This document shows, in pieces, positions 8,215 to 16,953 of a DNA stretch of 64,000 nucleotides. Made by a program: the position numbers and the translations under genes. The DNA comes from DSXH01 sp020724325 (lineage in GTDB: Bacteria > Bacteroidota > Ignavibacteria > Ignavibacteriales > Melioribacteraceae). Each line of letters opens with the position of its first letter. Position 1 is the first letter of the stretch. The notes beneath the pieces are model-generated. The model did not search any database and had not been told where the DNA came from. It saw only the letters and a program-made list of their open reading frames with translations. The stretch is from contig JBFLYW010000002.1 in the NCBI GenBank assembly GCA_040756515.1, forward strand, positions 124,001 through 188,000, written 5' to 3'.

Positions 8215-9273
8215 ATGAATGAACAAAAAAATAAATTGATGATTTATGGTGCTAATGGTTATTCGGCACAATTGATAATCGAAGAGCTAATTGAGCGCGG
8301 AGTAAAACCAGTTCTTGCCGGTAGAAATGCAAATTCGATTAGTAAAGCTGCAGATAAATATTCTTGCGAATACAAAATATTCGATCTTATCGATGATGCA
8401 ATTGCAAAAAACTCACTCGAAGAAATTCATACAGTAATCAATTGCGCCGGACCATTTAAGTATACCGTGAAAGATTTAATTGATTACTGCCTGACAACAA
8501 AGACAAATTATGTAGATATAACCGGTGAGATACCGGCATTTGCTTATGCATTCGGATGCAGCAGCACAGCAAAAGAAACCGGAATTGTAATTTTACCGGG
8601 AGCCGGATTCGACGTAATTCCAACCGATTGCCTTGCTAAAAGATTAAGTGAATTGATGCCCGATGCAAATCACCTTCAACTTGGCTTTCTGAACAGGAAA
8701 GGCGGAATTTCAAGAGGCACTACGCTTACCTCTCTTGAGTTTATTAACGGTAAAGGTAAAGTAAGAAAAAACGGAAAAGTGATCGATTCGCCATTGGGTG
8801 AATTTAATGTTAAGATAAGGCATGAAAACTTTGAATTGTACGGATTATCAATTCCGTGGGGTGACGTTTTTACTTCCTATATTTCAACAGGTATTTCTAA
8901 CATAGAAGTCTATATGGGTTTACCTAAACTTCTTTATGCGTTTAGAAAACCGCTTCTGTCTTTGCTCAAATTGTTTAGTGTCGATATAATAAAAAAAATA
9001 GCCGCCTCTTATGTTAAAAGAAACTTTACAGGTCCTGATATTGAAACGCGAAACTCTACCGAGACTTACATCTGGGGAAAAGTTGAAAACGAAAGTGGTG
9101 ATAGCATCGAACAGATTTATAAAGTAATGGAAGGATACAATTTAACAGCCCGCGGCGCAGCAGAATCTGCAATTAGAATAATGAGAGAAGAAGTAAAACC
9201 CGGAACGCATACACCATCGCTGGCATTCGGCAGTAATTTTCTTGATTTATTTGTTAAGGAAAGACTGCTTTGA
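8215..9273 (+). CDS. Saccharopine dehydrogenase / trans-acting enoyl reductase-like NAD(P) protein
   Basis: A 352-residue protein that opens with a Rossmann nucleotide-binding motif (MIYGANGYSAQLIIEEL, G-x-x-G-x-x-A type). A second dinucleotide-fold element follows (INCAGPFKYTVKDLIDYC), then the block YVDITGEIPAF. These belong to the saccharopine dehydrogenase-like superfamily, including trans-acting enoyl reductases. The substrate is not evident. It has no operon partner: upstream is the end of the rnf operon and downstream a repeat array beginning about 15 bp after the stop. Confidence 0.75.
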   Translation: MNEQKNKLMIYGANGYSAQLIIEELIERGVKPVLAGRNANSISKAADKYSCEYKIFDLIDDAIAKNSLEEIHTVINCAGPFKYTVKDLIDYCLTTKTNYVDITGEIPAFAYAFGCSSTAKETGIVILPGAGFDVIPTDCLAKRLSELMPDANHLQLGFLNRKGGISRGTTLTSLEFINGKGKVRKNGKVIDSPLGEFNVKIRHENFELYGLSIPWGDVFTSYISTGISNIEVYMGLPKLLYAFRKPLLSLLKLFSVDIIKKIAASYVKRNFTGPDIETRNSTETYIWGKVENESGDSIEQIYKVMEGYNLTARGAAESAIRIMREEVKPGTHTPSLAFGSNFLDLFVKERLL

Positions 9274-9288
9274 TTAATGCAATGAATC

Positions 9289-9390
9289 TTTTGAAAAATA
9301 CCGCCTGCCATTTCGACGCCGCCTGTTAGCTGACGGCTCCAGAGATTCGAACCTAACCTTGAATCTTAAGTGTTGTCATTTATTTCCTCG
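9289..9390. repeat. Composite dispersed repeat (GAAAAATATCGC module plus AACCTTGAA arm)
   Basis: It begins ttgaaaaataccgcctgccatttcg and continues into gaacctaaccttgaa and ttgtcatttatttcctcgtgacc. The same ordered modules occur at 38265-38412 and 49632-49752, and in reverse at 63823-63895. It starts 15-18 bp after the stop of the preceding gene. It has no credible reading frame. Confidence 0.75.
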
Positions 9391-9786
9391 TGACCTTCAA
9401 GGTTATCAGATTTTCAGTATGTTAAGAGCAAGAGCATGATCAGTGTTCTCAACCTTGAAGGTCGACGAATGCTTTTTATATCCTGATGACCTTCAAGGTT
9501 ATCAGACTTCCAGCATGTAAAGATCAAGGGCATGATCAGTGTTCTCAACCTTGAAGGTCGACGAATGCTTTTCATATCCTGATGACCTTCAATGTTATCA
9601 GACTTCCAGCATGTAAAGATCAAGGGCATGATCAGTGTTCTCAACCTTGAAGGTCGACGAATGCTTTTTATATCCTGATGACCTTCAAGGTTATCAGACT
9701 TCCAGTATGTTAAGAGCAAGGGCATGATCAGTGTTCTCAACCTTGAAGGTCAACGAATGCTTTTTATATCCTGATGACCTTCAAGG
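9391..9786. repeat. Tandem array, four copies of a 96-bp unit built on a palindrome
   Basis: The phrase tgaccttcaa recurs at 9391, 9487, 9583, 9679 and 9775, an exact 96-bp period. Each unit holds aaccttgaaggtc and gaccttcaaggtt as two arms of a hairpin about 50 bp long, with the module gagcaagagcatgatcagtgttctc between hairpins. Copies differ at only a few positions. Because 96 is a multiple of three, the minus strand stays open over 108 codons as a 32-residue repeat. That frame has no start signal and no protein character, so I treat it as a by-product. The last hairpin arm runs into the stop codon of the minus-strand YwqK gene. Confidence 0.9.
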
Positions 9787-11049
9787 TTGTTTAGTCTTAA
9801 CGATCTCTCCGTCAATGTAATTGTTCTCACTCAGGATTCTTCCATCATAAGTGTATGATGTAATTTTCCCATTTAGTAAATTATTCTTATACACAAAAAA
9901 GTCGGATAGTCTTCCGTTATCATAATACCATTTTGAAATGCCTTCTCTTAGCCCGTTACGCATATTTTCTTCAGCCAAAACTCTTCCTTGCTTAGAATAA
10001 GTAATTACTGTTCCGTCAAGCTTATCTTTTTTATAAGTCGATTCAGTTTCTAGTTCGCCTGTAAGATAAAATGTTTTAGAAGGACCTTCTTTAAGATCGT
10101 TAACAAAATTAATTTCGGCTATTTTAATTCCTTCACTGTTGTATTTAGATGCAATTCCGTTTTTCATACCGCCGAAATAGAAAGCGATCTCTTTCAGTAT
10201 TCCGCCGTCATAATAATATTTTGCTTCTTTTTCTAATTTTCCATTTTCGTAAAACAAATCGGATTTTAGAGAACCGCTCGGGTAATAGTGCAAAATATTA
10301 CCGTTAAGCTTTCCATCTCTAAAGTTAAGTTCAGATTTGATTGTTCCTTCGTCATAATACTCAACAAAGCTTTCCTCAACTTTATCGAACTTTCCTCCGA
10401 TACCGAATCTTTCCCGCTTTACTATCTGACCCATATCATACGTATCAATCACTTTTATAGAACCATCCGGGTAATAGAAATATGAAGTTCCGTCAAGAAG
10501 ATCATTTTTATAATTTGCTTCCAAGGCAGCCGTTCCAAAGTCGTAATAGACTATACTTTTTCCTTCCAGCTTATCATTAATATAATTTCTTTCAACTTCG
10601 AGTGAACCGTTTTCGTAAAAAATTTTTGACGTGCCGTTCAACTTTCCATTTTTATAATTCCATATAGCTTGCAGAGCGCCGCTTTTATAATAGGTTTTGT
10701 TAAATCCTTCCTGAATATCATTAACGTAATTGGGTTCCGCCCATAGCTCTCCGGTTTCATAATACCATTTTGATAATCCTTCCAATTTACCGTTTACATA
10801 GTTCCATTCCATGCTCTTTGTTCCGTCATCAAAATACCAGATTGAAATTCCATCTTCTTTCCCGTTCTTAAAAAACCATTCTTTCCATAACTTTCCGTTC
10901 AGATGATACTCTTTATAAACACCGTCTTTCACTCCGTTAATGAAATAACCCTCGGATTTTAATCTGCCGTTCGGATAAAATTCTTTTCTTAACTCCTGAG
11001 CATTAAGAGAAATTACAATTAAAAAATAGATTAATGTATATCTTATCAT
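9781..11049 (-). CDS. Secreted YwqK/MORN-variant repeat protein
   Basis: The product, 422 residues from the preferred ATG at 11049, starts with a signal peptide (MIRYTLIYFLIVISLNAQ). It is then almost entirely degenerate 20-24 residue repeats of the pattern Y-NG-LK-E--Y-NG--G--Y, i.e. the MORN_2/YwqK family. In Bacillus, YwqK is an antitoxin for a polymorphic toxin. In Bacteroidota such proteins are common and mostly of unknown role. No toxin gene is adjacent. The frame also opens at 11076, nine codons earlier, which would bury the signal peptide. The final codons and the TGA lie inside the palindromic repeat that follows, so the native C-terminus may have been changed by it. Confidence 0.8.
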   Translation of the reverse strand: MIRYTLIYFLIVISLNAQELRKEFYPNGRLKSEGYFINGVKDGVYKEYHLNGKLWKEWFFKNGKEDGISIWYFDDGTKSMEWNYVNGKLEGLSKWYYETGELWAEPNYVNDIQEGFNKTYYKSGALQAIWNYKNGKLNGTSKIFYENGSLEVERNYINDKLEGKSIVYYDFGTAALEANYKNDLLDGTSYFYYPDGSIKVIDTYDMGQIVKRERFGIGGKFDKVEESFVEYYDEGTIKSELNFRDGKLNGNILHYYPSGSLKSDLFYENGKLEKEAKYYYDGGILKEIAFYFGGMKNGIASKYNSEGIKIAEINFVNDLKEGPSKTFYLTGELETESTYKKDKLDGTVITYSKQGRVLAEENMRNGLREGISKWYYDNGRLSDFFVYKNNLLNGKITSYTYDGRILSENNYIDGEIVKTKQP

Positions 11050-11138
11050 CGGATAGAAACTTTTATTGTTCAACAAAAATAAAATTAACTAAGCCGGCAA
11101 GTAATTTTTCCGGCTCCACTTTCAACAAACATTATTCC

Positions 11139-12152
11139 TCACGCTTTTTTCTCTTTTGTTACTATTAATGATACGATAACAGAACTTGAGATAATAAGAG
11201 CAATAATGCCGAGCGACCAGGAGATTGGGAATTTGCCGCCAAAGGCATTGTTAAGCCATGCCATCTTAAGACCAACAAAAATCAACACCAAACCGAGTCC
11301 GTATTTAAGAAATTTGAATTTGTACACTACTCCGGCTAAGAGAAAGTAAAGAGCACGCAGCCCGAGTATTGCAAATATGTTAGATGTAAAAACAATTAAC
11401 GGTTCCTTTGTTATTGCAAATATTGCCGGAACAGAATCCACTGCAAAAACAATATCGGTTAATTCAACGAAAACGAGACATATAAATAACGGAGTGGCGT
11501 AAAAAATTCCATTCTGGCGAAGAAAGAATTTTTGCCCTCCAATTTTGGAAGTAACAGGCAAAACTTTTTTAAGTAATTTGATTACAGGATTTTTATCCGG
11601 ATTAATCTCTTTTTCCGGAGAGAAAATTATTTTAATTCCGGTTAGTACCAGAAAGACACCAAAGATAATAATAACAGCGTGGTATTGGAGTAATAAAGTG
11701 CCGAGCGAAATAAAAATTGTTCTGAAAATTAGCGCACCAAGAATTCCGTAGAATAAAATGCGGTGCTGGTATTTAGCCGGAATAGCAAAAAATGTAAACA
11801 CGACAACAAAAACAAAAATATTATCAATCGATAAAGATTTTTCAATTATATAACCAGTAAGAAATTCCAGAGCAGATTGTTTTGCCGCTGCTTCGGGTAC
11901 AAATCCGGGTAATGATGCGTATTCGGGCTGAGTGGTAAATTTCCAATCGGCATAAAAATAAAATCCAAGGTTAAAGAGAAGAGCAAGAGCAATCCAAACC
12001 CCCGACCAAATGGCAGCTTCTTTAAAGCTTACTTCGTGCGCTTCGCGGTGAAATACACCTAAATCAATTGCCAGAACAATAAATACAAAAATGATAAAAC
12101 CCAAATAGACACTCCAGTAATCAGAAAAAGGAAACAATATTGTCTGCTCCAT
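11139..12152 (-). CDS. TerC family integral membrane protein
   Basis: A 337-residue membrane protein with about nine helices and the conserved acidic membrane motifs of TerC: AIDLGVFHR near 28-36, EKSLSIDNIFVFVVVF near 100-115, and ELTDIVFAVDSVPAI near 215-229. TerC proteins are associated with tellurite resistance and with manganese export (as in MntY/YceF and Alx relatives). A frame extension to 12236 adds 28 polar residues. The ATG at 12152 gives the standard family start. It is transcribed toward the YwqK gene and diverges from the thioesterase gene at 12264. Confidence 0.85.
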   Translation of the reverse strand: MEQTILFPFSDYWSVYLGFIIFVFIVLAIDLGVFHREAHEVSFKEAAIWSGVWIALALLFNLGFYFYADWKFTTQPEYASLPGFVPEAAAKQSALEFLTGYIIEKSLSIDNIFVFVVVFTFFAIPAKYQHRILFYGILGALIFRTIFISLGTLLLQYHAVIIIFGVFLVLTGIKIIFSPEKEINPDKNPVIKLLKKVLPVTSKIGGQKFFLRQNGIFYATPLFICLVFVELTDIVFAVDSVPAIFAITKEPLIVFTSNIFAILGLRALYFLLAGVVYKFKFLKYGLGLVLIFVGLKMAWLNNAFGGKFPISWSLGIIALIISSSVIVSLIVTKEKKA

Positions 12153-12263
12153 AAAATTCCATGTAATTTTTGAATCCGAAAAATCGGAAAACGAATTTCT
12201 TTTTGAAAGGGAAAAAATAGAATAATTTATGTGCAATAGTTAGATTTGCATAAAAAAGAGAGC

Positions 12264-12671
12264 ATGATGTTTAGTTCATTTACTAAAGTTTACTTTTATG
12301 ATGCCGACCCGGCGGGAATAATTTTTTATGCAAGCTTATTTAAGTTTGCCCACTTAGCGTATGAAGATTTTATGAGAAGTTTAAATATCGGTAGAGATCT
12401 TTTTTTTGATAAGGAGGTTGTTCTGCCTATAGTGCATGCAGAGGGAAATTATTTAAGACCGATTAAAGTAGGAGATGAATTAATAATTGATGTTTGGGTC
12501 TCGCGGTTAATGAAATCGTCGTTCGAACTGAGTTATAAAATTTATCAGGTAGATCTACACGAATCGGCAGCCGCAAAGACGGTTCATGTTTGCGTTTCCA
12601 AAAAGAGTTTTAAGAAAACGGAATTGCCAAAGGAATTGCATTCTAAATTGTTGGAACATTTACAGAAGTAA
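12264..12671 (+). CDS. Hot-dog fold acyl-CoA thioesterase, probable DHNA-CoA hydrolase
   Basis: A 135-residue single hot-dog domain thioesterase with the 4-hydroxybenzoyl-CoA thioesterase signature YFYDADPAGIIFYAS, including the catalytic Asp (near residue 16). An in-frame TTG lies at 12246. The ATG at 12264, or the next one, is more likely and follows a purine-rich aaaaagagag. It is convergent with menE and overlaps its 3' end by 12 bp. Given the otherwise complete menaquinone operon beside it, it probably hydrolyses 1,4-dihydroxy-2-naphthoyl-CoA (the MenI step) between MenB and MenA. The alternative is a general YbgC-like thioesterase. Confidence 0.75.
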   Translation: MMFSSFTKVYFYDADPAGIIFYASLFKFAHLAYEDFMRSLNIGRDLFFDKEVVLPIVHAEGNYLRPIKVGDELIIDVWVSRLMKSSFELSYKIYQVDLHESAAAKTVHVCVSKKSFKKTELPKELHSKLLEHLQK

Positions 12672-14117
12672 TTTCATCAGCTTATCTTTTTCAATTTTAC
12701 CAAGCTCATTTCTTGGAATTCTATCGAGAAAGTAAAATTTTTTAGGAACTTTAAAAGAAGCCATCATATTTCTAAGATGGTCTTTTAGTTCATATTCGGT
12801 TATATCGCGGTCTGTTACTACGGCGGCGCAGATAATTTGTCCCCATTTATCATTAAGCTCGCCAAAAACATAAGAATCTATTATAGAAGGAAGTTGAATA
12901 AGAAATTGTTCAATCTCTTTTGGATTAACATTTTCTCCACCGGTTACTATTAAGTCTTCTCTTCGCAATTCGATATGTAAATAACCCTCATTATCTAACC
13001 AGCCGAAATCACCAGAATGATAAAAACCGTTTGCGATTTTTCTTCCGGTTTCAATTTTATCTGAATAATATTCTTTCAACAGGGATTTACTTTGAACAAC
13101 GATTTCCCCCTGTTTATACGGCTCTAAAAAACGACCGGTTGAATCAACAATTTTAATTTGTGCAGCGCCTAATGGTTTGCCAACCGATTGGGGTTTACTA
13201 TTAAATTCTTCAGCGGATAATGCTGTTACCATCGAGCAGGTTTCGGTTGATCCGTAAACTTTTACAATAGGAAATCCCTTGTTAATTGCCAATGAGCATA
13301 AAGAAATATCGAGGTGCCCGCCGCCAACATAGAGATGCTTAAGATTTGGGTTAGGAACTGCTTCGATATCAATTAGCTGCTTGAGAGTCGCAGAGACTAA
13401 AGAGAGATGAGTTGGATTATATTTTATTAGCGCTTCATTAATATCGATATGACTGGTTGATTCAGGAAAAATTAATTCAGCACCGGAAAGAAGCGAGCGG
13501 ACAAAGATCATAAATCCGCCAATATGGTAAAACGGTAATGAACAGAGCCAAATATCTCTATCCGAAAGGACTGAAAACGAATCGGTTAACAGCACACTTT
13601 GAAATAAGCTTTCGAATGTATGAACCACAGCTTTCGGTTTACGAGTACTTCCCGAAGTAAATAGAATTAATGCATTATTGCTTAAATGAAAATTGGGAAT
13701 GGTATTTTCTATACTGCCTGAGAGTTTTAGCTCGTTCAACAATATTGTGGGAGCAGAACTAACATTTTTTACTTTTTCAGAGTTTGATAAATCGGTTAAA
13801 ATAAACTTTACTTTTGTAAATTTAGTTTGATATAAAATTTCCTCCTCTGTATTCCTTGTATTTAATAATACTGGAATTGCGCCGGCTAACCATACTGCAT
13901 TAACCGCAAAAATAAATTCGGGTGAATGTTTAAACAGCAGCGCAATTCTATCGCCGGTATTTAGTCCTTTCTGTTTTAATGCAGAAGAAAATTCTATGGC
14001 TCTCTCAAAAAGGTATGAATATGAAAAGGATGAATTGTTAAATGTAATTGCCGGCTTCACACCATAATATTCACTTTGTTCTTTAAGCCAGTTTATTTTG
14101 TTTGTTATAGAGATCAT
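12660..14117 (-). CDS. menE: o-Succinylbenzoate-CoA ligase MenE
   Basis: An adenylate-forming ligase that activates o-succinylbenzoate with ATP and CoA for menaquinone synthesis. The 485 residues show the AMP-binding P-loop LILFTSGSTRKPKAVVHT (near 149-166), the VKVYGSTETCSM acyl-binding block, YHSGDFGWLDNEGYL, REDLIVTGGENVNPKEIE, and a C-terminal lysine in RNELGKIEK. It is the last gene of the men operon and overlaps menC by four bases. Family resemblance alone would allow other acyl-CoA ligases; the operon makes MenE secure. Confidence 0.93.
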   Translation of the reverse strand: MISITNKINWLKEQSEYYGVKPAITFNNSSFSYSYLFERAIEFSSALKQKGLNTGDRIALLFKHSPEFIFAVNAVWLAGAIPVLLNTRNTEEEILYQTKFTKVKFILTDLSNSEKVKNVSSAPTILLNELKLSGSIENTIPNFHLSNNALILFTSGSTRKPKAVVHTFESLFQSVLLTDSFSVLSDRDIWLCSLPFYHIGGFMIFVRSLLSGAELIFPESTSHIDINEALIKYNPTHLSLVSATLKQLIDIEAVPNPNLKHLYVGGGHLDISLCSLAINKGFPIVKVYGSTETCSMVTALSAEEFNSKPQSVGKPLGAAQIKIVDSTGRFLEPYKQGEIVVQSKSLLKEYYSDKIETGRKIANGFYHSGDFGWLDNEGYLHIELRREDLIVTGGENVNPKEIEQFLIQLPSIIDSYVFGELNDKWGQIICAAVVTDRDITEYELKDHLRNMMASFKVPKKFYFLDRIPRNELGKIEKDKLMKLLL

Positions 14118-15181
14118 AGCCCGATATCAAATGTGGGAGGAAATATTATCTTATCTACTCTGGTTTCACCATTAATAATTTGGAACGGGTCATACATATT
14201 ATCATTTTGCAAATAACCTGAAGTTGCTAATCCATGAGCAAAGTTGTGATTGGTTAATGCAGCAAGATAAAAGAGGATGCTTCTTCCAACAGCGGTTTCG
14301 AATGCAGAGGAAACTATTAGGTTAACATTTCTTGATTCGGCAAGTTTTATCAGTTCAATCAGTTTGAAAATGGAACCAAGAATCATCGGCTTTACAATAA
14401 TGTATTTAAATGTTCCGTTGATAATATGTTCTCTTAAGCAATCAATCGAATTAATAGTAAGATCGATTGCAACCGGTATAGGACTAACTCTGGAAAGTTT
14501 TACCATACAATCGGTGTATTTGCACGGGTCTTCTATGTATTGAATGTTGTAAGGAGATAGTTTTTGTATTCGTTCGTAAGCTGTATCGATATCCCATGCA
14601 CCGTTTGCATCTAAACGTAAATTAATTTTTTCAGGAATTCGGTTTCGAACTAAATCTATTATTTGAAGGTCTTCATCAAAATTAAGCCGTCCGACTTTCA
14701 GTTTTATAGTTTTATATCCAGAAAGTAAATCGGCTTCAATGCGATTTAGTACTTCACTTTTTTCATCAATATCAATAATAGAATTTACTTCAACAAAAGA
14801 TTTGCCAATTAATCCGGCTGTAAGGTTATTAGTTCTTTCATTTTGTAGTAATGCTAAATTAAATAATGCTTGTTCGAATGCGAAGCAAACCGATGGCACA
14901 ATCTTTTTGTCATAAGAAATATCATTAATTAAAGCATTACTCAAATGAAATTCTTTTCTGGAAAATAATTTGGTTAGATAATTAATGTCTTGTTCAGCTT
15001 CAGAAATATTTTCTTTGCTAAATCCCGGCAGAGGCGATGCTTCTCCAATTCCTTTGTTGCCGTATTGATCTGTAATTACCAAATAGAAACCGGATTTTTC
15101 GTATAGAATATGTGAAAAGCTTTTGAATGGTTTGTTAAAACGAATCTTAATAGACTTATATTTTATTTCTTTTACGATCAT
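14114..15181 (-). CDS. menC: o-Succinylbenzoate synthase MenC
   Basis: An enolase-superfamily dehydratase converting SHCHC to o-succinylbenzoate. The 355 residues contain the KLKVG motif with the catalytic lysines (near 161-165), the metal-ligand series LRLDANGAWD, IQYIEDP and VAIDLTI, and a late lysine in KYIIVKPMILG. The length is normal for MenC and short for dipeptide epimerases. It overlaps menA by four bases and menE by four bases, so the three are translationally coupled. Confidence 0.92.
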   Translation of the reverse strand: MIVKEIKYKSIKIRFNKPFKSFSHILYEKSGFYLVITDQYGNKGIGEASPLPGFSKENISEAEQDINYLTKLFSRKEFHLSNALINDISYDKKIVPSVCFAFEQALFNLALLQNERTNNLTAGLIGKSFVEVNSIIDIDEKSEVLNRIEADLLSGYKTIKLKVGRLNFDEDLQIIDLVRNRIPEKINLRLDANGAWDIDTAYERIQKLSPYNIQYIEDPCKYTDCMVKLSRVSPIPVAIDLTINSIDCLREHIINGTFKYIIVKPMILGSIFKLIELIKLAESRNVNLIVSSAFETAVGRSILFYLAALTNHNFAHGLATSGYLQNDNMYDPFQIINGETRVDKIIFPPTFDIGL

Positions 15182-16074
15182 AATATAATACCGATTGCAA
15201 AAAGCAATCCGTACAAAGCAGAAAGTTTAGCAGTAAGCTCAAGAGTCTTGTTTAACTCTTTACCATGAAGTGTATAAATCATCCTTATCAACTTGACCGC
15301 AACCGGTAAACTTAACAGAGGTAAAAATACAACTATACTTTGTTTATATGTAAAAAATACTATTAGCAAAATAGCATAGGAAATAATCATAAATAAAACG
15401 TATTGAATTCTAGTAAACTTTTCGCCCATAAGAACAGCTAATGTATGCTTACCGTTTGTTTGATCTTCAAGCCGGTCGCGGTAATTATTAACAACAAGAA
15501 TATTTGTAATTAATGCTCCTACAGGAATAGACGACCAGAAAACCGTAGCTGTAATATTTTCTGCTTGAACATAATAAGTGCCTACAGTTCCAACCAATCC
15601 GAAAAAAAGAAAAGATGCTAAATCTCCAAGTCCGTTATATGCAAGCGGAAATGGTCCGGCTGTATAAACTATACCTGCAATGATAGAGACGACCCCAATA
15701 ACTAAAATTTCCCAACCGATTAAATAGACAAGGTATAATCCAAGTATAAAACTAAGTCCGAATGTAATATAGATTCCCAGTTTCATTTGGTTGACCGAAA
15801 TAAATCCGGAAGCCACAGCACGTAGCGGACCTAAGCGATCCTTTTTATCTGAACCGGCTAAAAAATCGTAAAGATCGTTAACAAAGTTAGTTCCAATCTG
15901 AATCAAAACTGTACATATAAGGGCAATAAATGCTGCGGTAAGGTGAAACTGATGGTCATTAATTGCAATGGATGTACCGGTAACAACAGGTACTAACGCA
16001 GCTAAAAGAGTTTTAGGACGCGATGCTAATATCCATGCATCTAATTTGGAAATCGTTTTTGTTGTTATAATCAT
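15178..16074 (-). CDS. menA: 1,4-Dihydroxy-2-naphthoate polyprenyltransferase MenA
   Basis: A membrane UbiA-family prenyltransferase that joins DHNA to a polyprenyl chain, giving demethylmenaquinone. It has 298 residues and about nine membrane helices. The first Asp-rich motif is NFVNDLYDFLAGSDKKDR (near 64-81) and the second is NNYRDRLEDQTNGKHTLAVLMG (near 197-218), as expected for polyprenyl-diphosphate binding. It sits 42 bp after menB in the operon. A ubiE/menG methyltransferase for the last step is not in this window. Confidence 0.93.
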   Translation of the reverse strand: MIITTKTISKLDAWILASRPKTLLAALVPVVTGTSIAINDHQFHLTAAFIALICTVLIQIGTNFVNDLYDFLAGSDKKDRLGPLRAVASGFISVNQMKLGIYITFGLSFILGLYLVYLIGWEILVIGVVSIIAGIVYTAGPFPLAYNGLGDLASFLFFGLVGTVGTYYVQAENITATVFWSSIPVGALITNILVVNNYRDRLEDQTNGKHTLAVLMGEKFTRIQYVLFMIISYAILLIVFFTYKQSIVVFLPLLSLPVAVKLIRMIYTLHGKELNKTLELTAKLSALYGLLFAIGIIL

Positions 16075-16116
16075 ATTTAGAAAATTGTATCAAGAAATAT
16101 TTTATCAGAATATATT

Positions 16117-16950
16117 TTATGGAACCCTGGGAAATTTAGAAAAATCCGGTTTCCTTTTTTCGTTATATGCATTTTTGCCTTCCTGAGCTTCTTCACTCAT
16201 ATAATATAACAGAGTTGCATTACCGGCTAATTCCTGTATCCCGGCTTGTCCGTCCAGCTCAGCATTGAATGCTGACTTTAACAATCGAATTGCAAGGGGA
16301 CTCTTTTCAAGAATTTCTTTAGCCCACAGAATTCCTTCGTCTTCAAGCTTATCAATAGTTACAATTTTATTTACCAATCCCATTTCCAAAGCTTCGCGGG
16401 CATTGTATTGACGGCAGAGGTACCAGATTTCGCGTGCCTTTTTCTGCCCGACTATTCTGGCAAGGTAACTCGAGCCAAATCCACCGTCGAAGCTTCCAAC
16501 TTTAGGACCGGTCTGACCAAAGACAGCGTTATCTGCCGCAATAGTTAAATCGCAGATAACGTGTAAAACGTGTCCGCCTCCAATTGCATAACCGGCAACA
16601 AGAGCAATAACAGGTTTAGGAATGCTTCTAATCTGTTTTTGAACATCAAGAATATTTAACCTTGGAACGCCATCTTTTCCAACATATCCTTTATTGCCTC
16701 TAATTGATTGATCGCCGCCGGAACAGAATGAATATTTACCATCTTTGGCAGGACCTTTACCGGTTAATAGTATAACGCCTATACTGCTGTCTTCCTTTGC
16801 ATCGGCAAATGCGTCATAAAGTTCTTGTGTAGTTTCTGGACGGAATGCGTTTCTTCTTTCCGGACGGTTAATAGAAATTTTGGCAATGCCGTCCATTTTT
16901 TCGTAAATAATGTCTGCGTATTCTTTCGATCTTATCCAGTTGTACTTCAT
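16117..16950 (-). CDS. menB: 1,4-Dihydroxy-2-naphthoyl-CoA synthase MenB
   Basis: A crotonase-fold enzyme that cyclises o-succinylbenzoyl-CoA. The 277 residues carry SGGDQSIRGNKGYVG (near 77-91), the oxyanion-hole GYAIGGGHVLHVICDLTIA, and TGPKVGSFDGGFGSSYLARIVGQKKAREIWYLCRQY, which is highly specific for MenB compared with other enoyl-CoA hydratases. The C-terminal EGKNAYNEKRKPDF is also diagnostic. It begins three bases after menH ends. Confidence 0.97.
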   Translation of the reverse strand: MKYNWIRSKEYADIIYEKMDGIAKISINRPERRNAFRPETTQELYDAFADAKEDSSIGVILLTGKGPAKDGKYSFCSGGDQSIRGNKGYVGKDGVPRLNILDVQKQIRSIPKPVIALVAGYAIGGGHVLHVICDLTIAADNAVFGQTGPKVGSFDGGFGSSYLARIVGQKKAREIWYLCRQYNAREALEMGLVNKIVTIDKLEDEGILWAKEILEKSPLAIRLLKSAFNAELDGQAGIQELAGNATLLYYMSEEAQEGKNAYNEKRKPDFSKFPRVP

Positions 16951-16953
16951 TGT

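Noticed and set aside
9414..9740. A 108-codon minus-strand frame with 32-residue repeats
   Set aside because: It is the translation of the 96-bp tandem DNA repeat, open because the period is a multiple of three. No ribosome site and no protein-like composition.
9781..11049. YwqK as a toxin-antitoxin module
   Set aside because: No toxin gene is adjacent, and the protein has a signal peptide and many more repeats than the Bacillus antitoxin. Only the repeat family is claimed.
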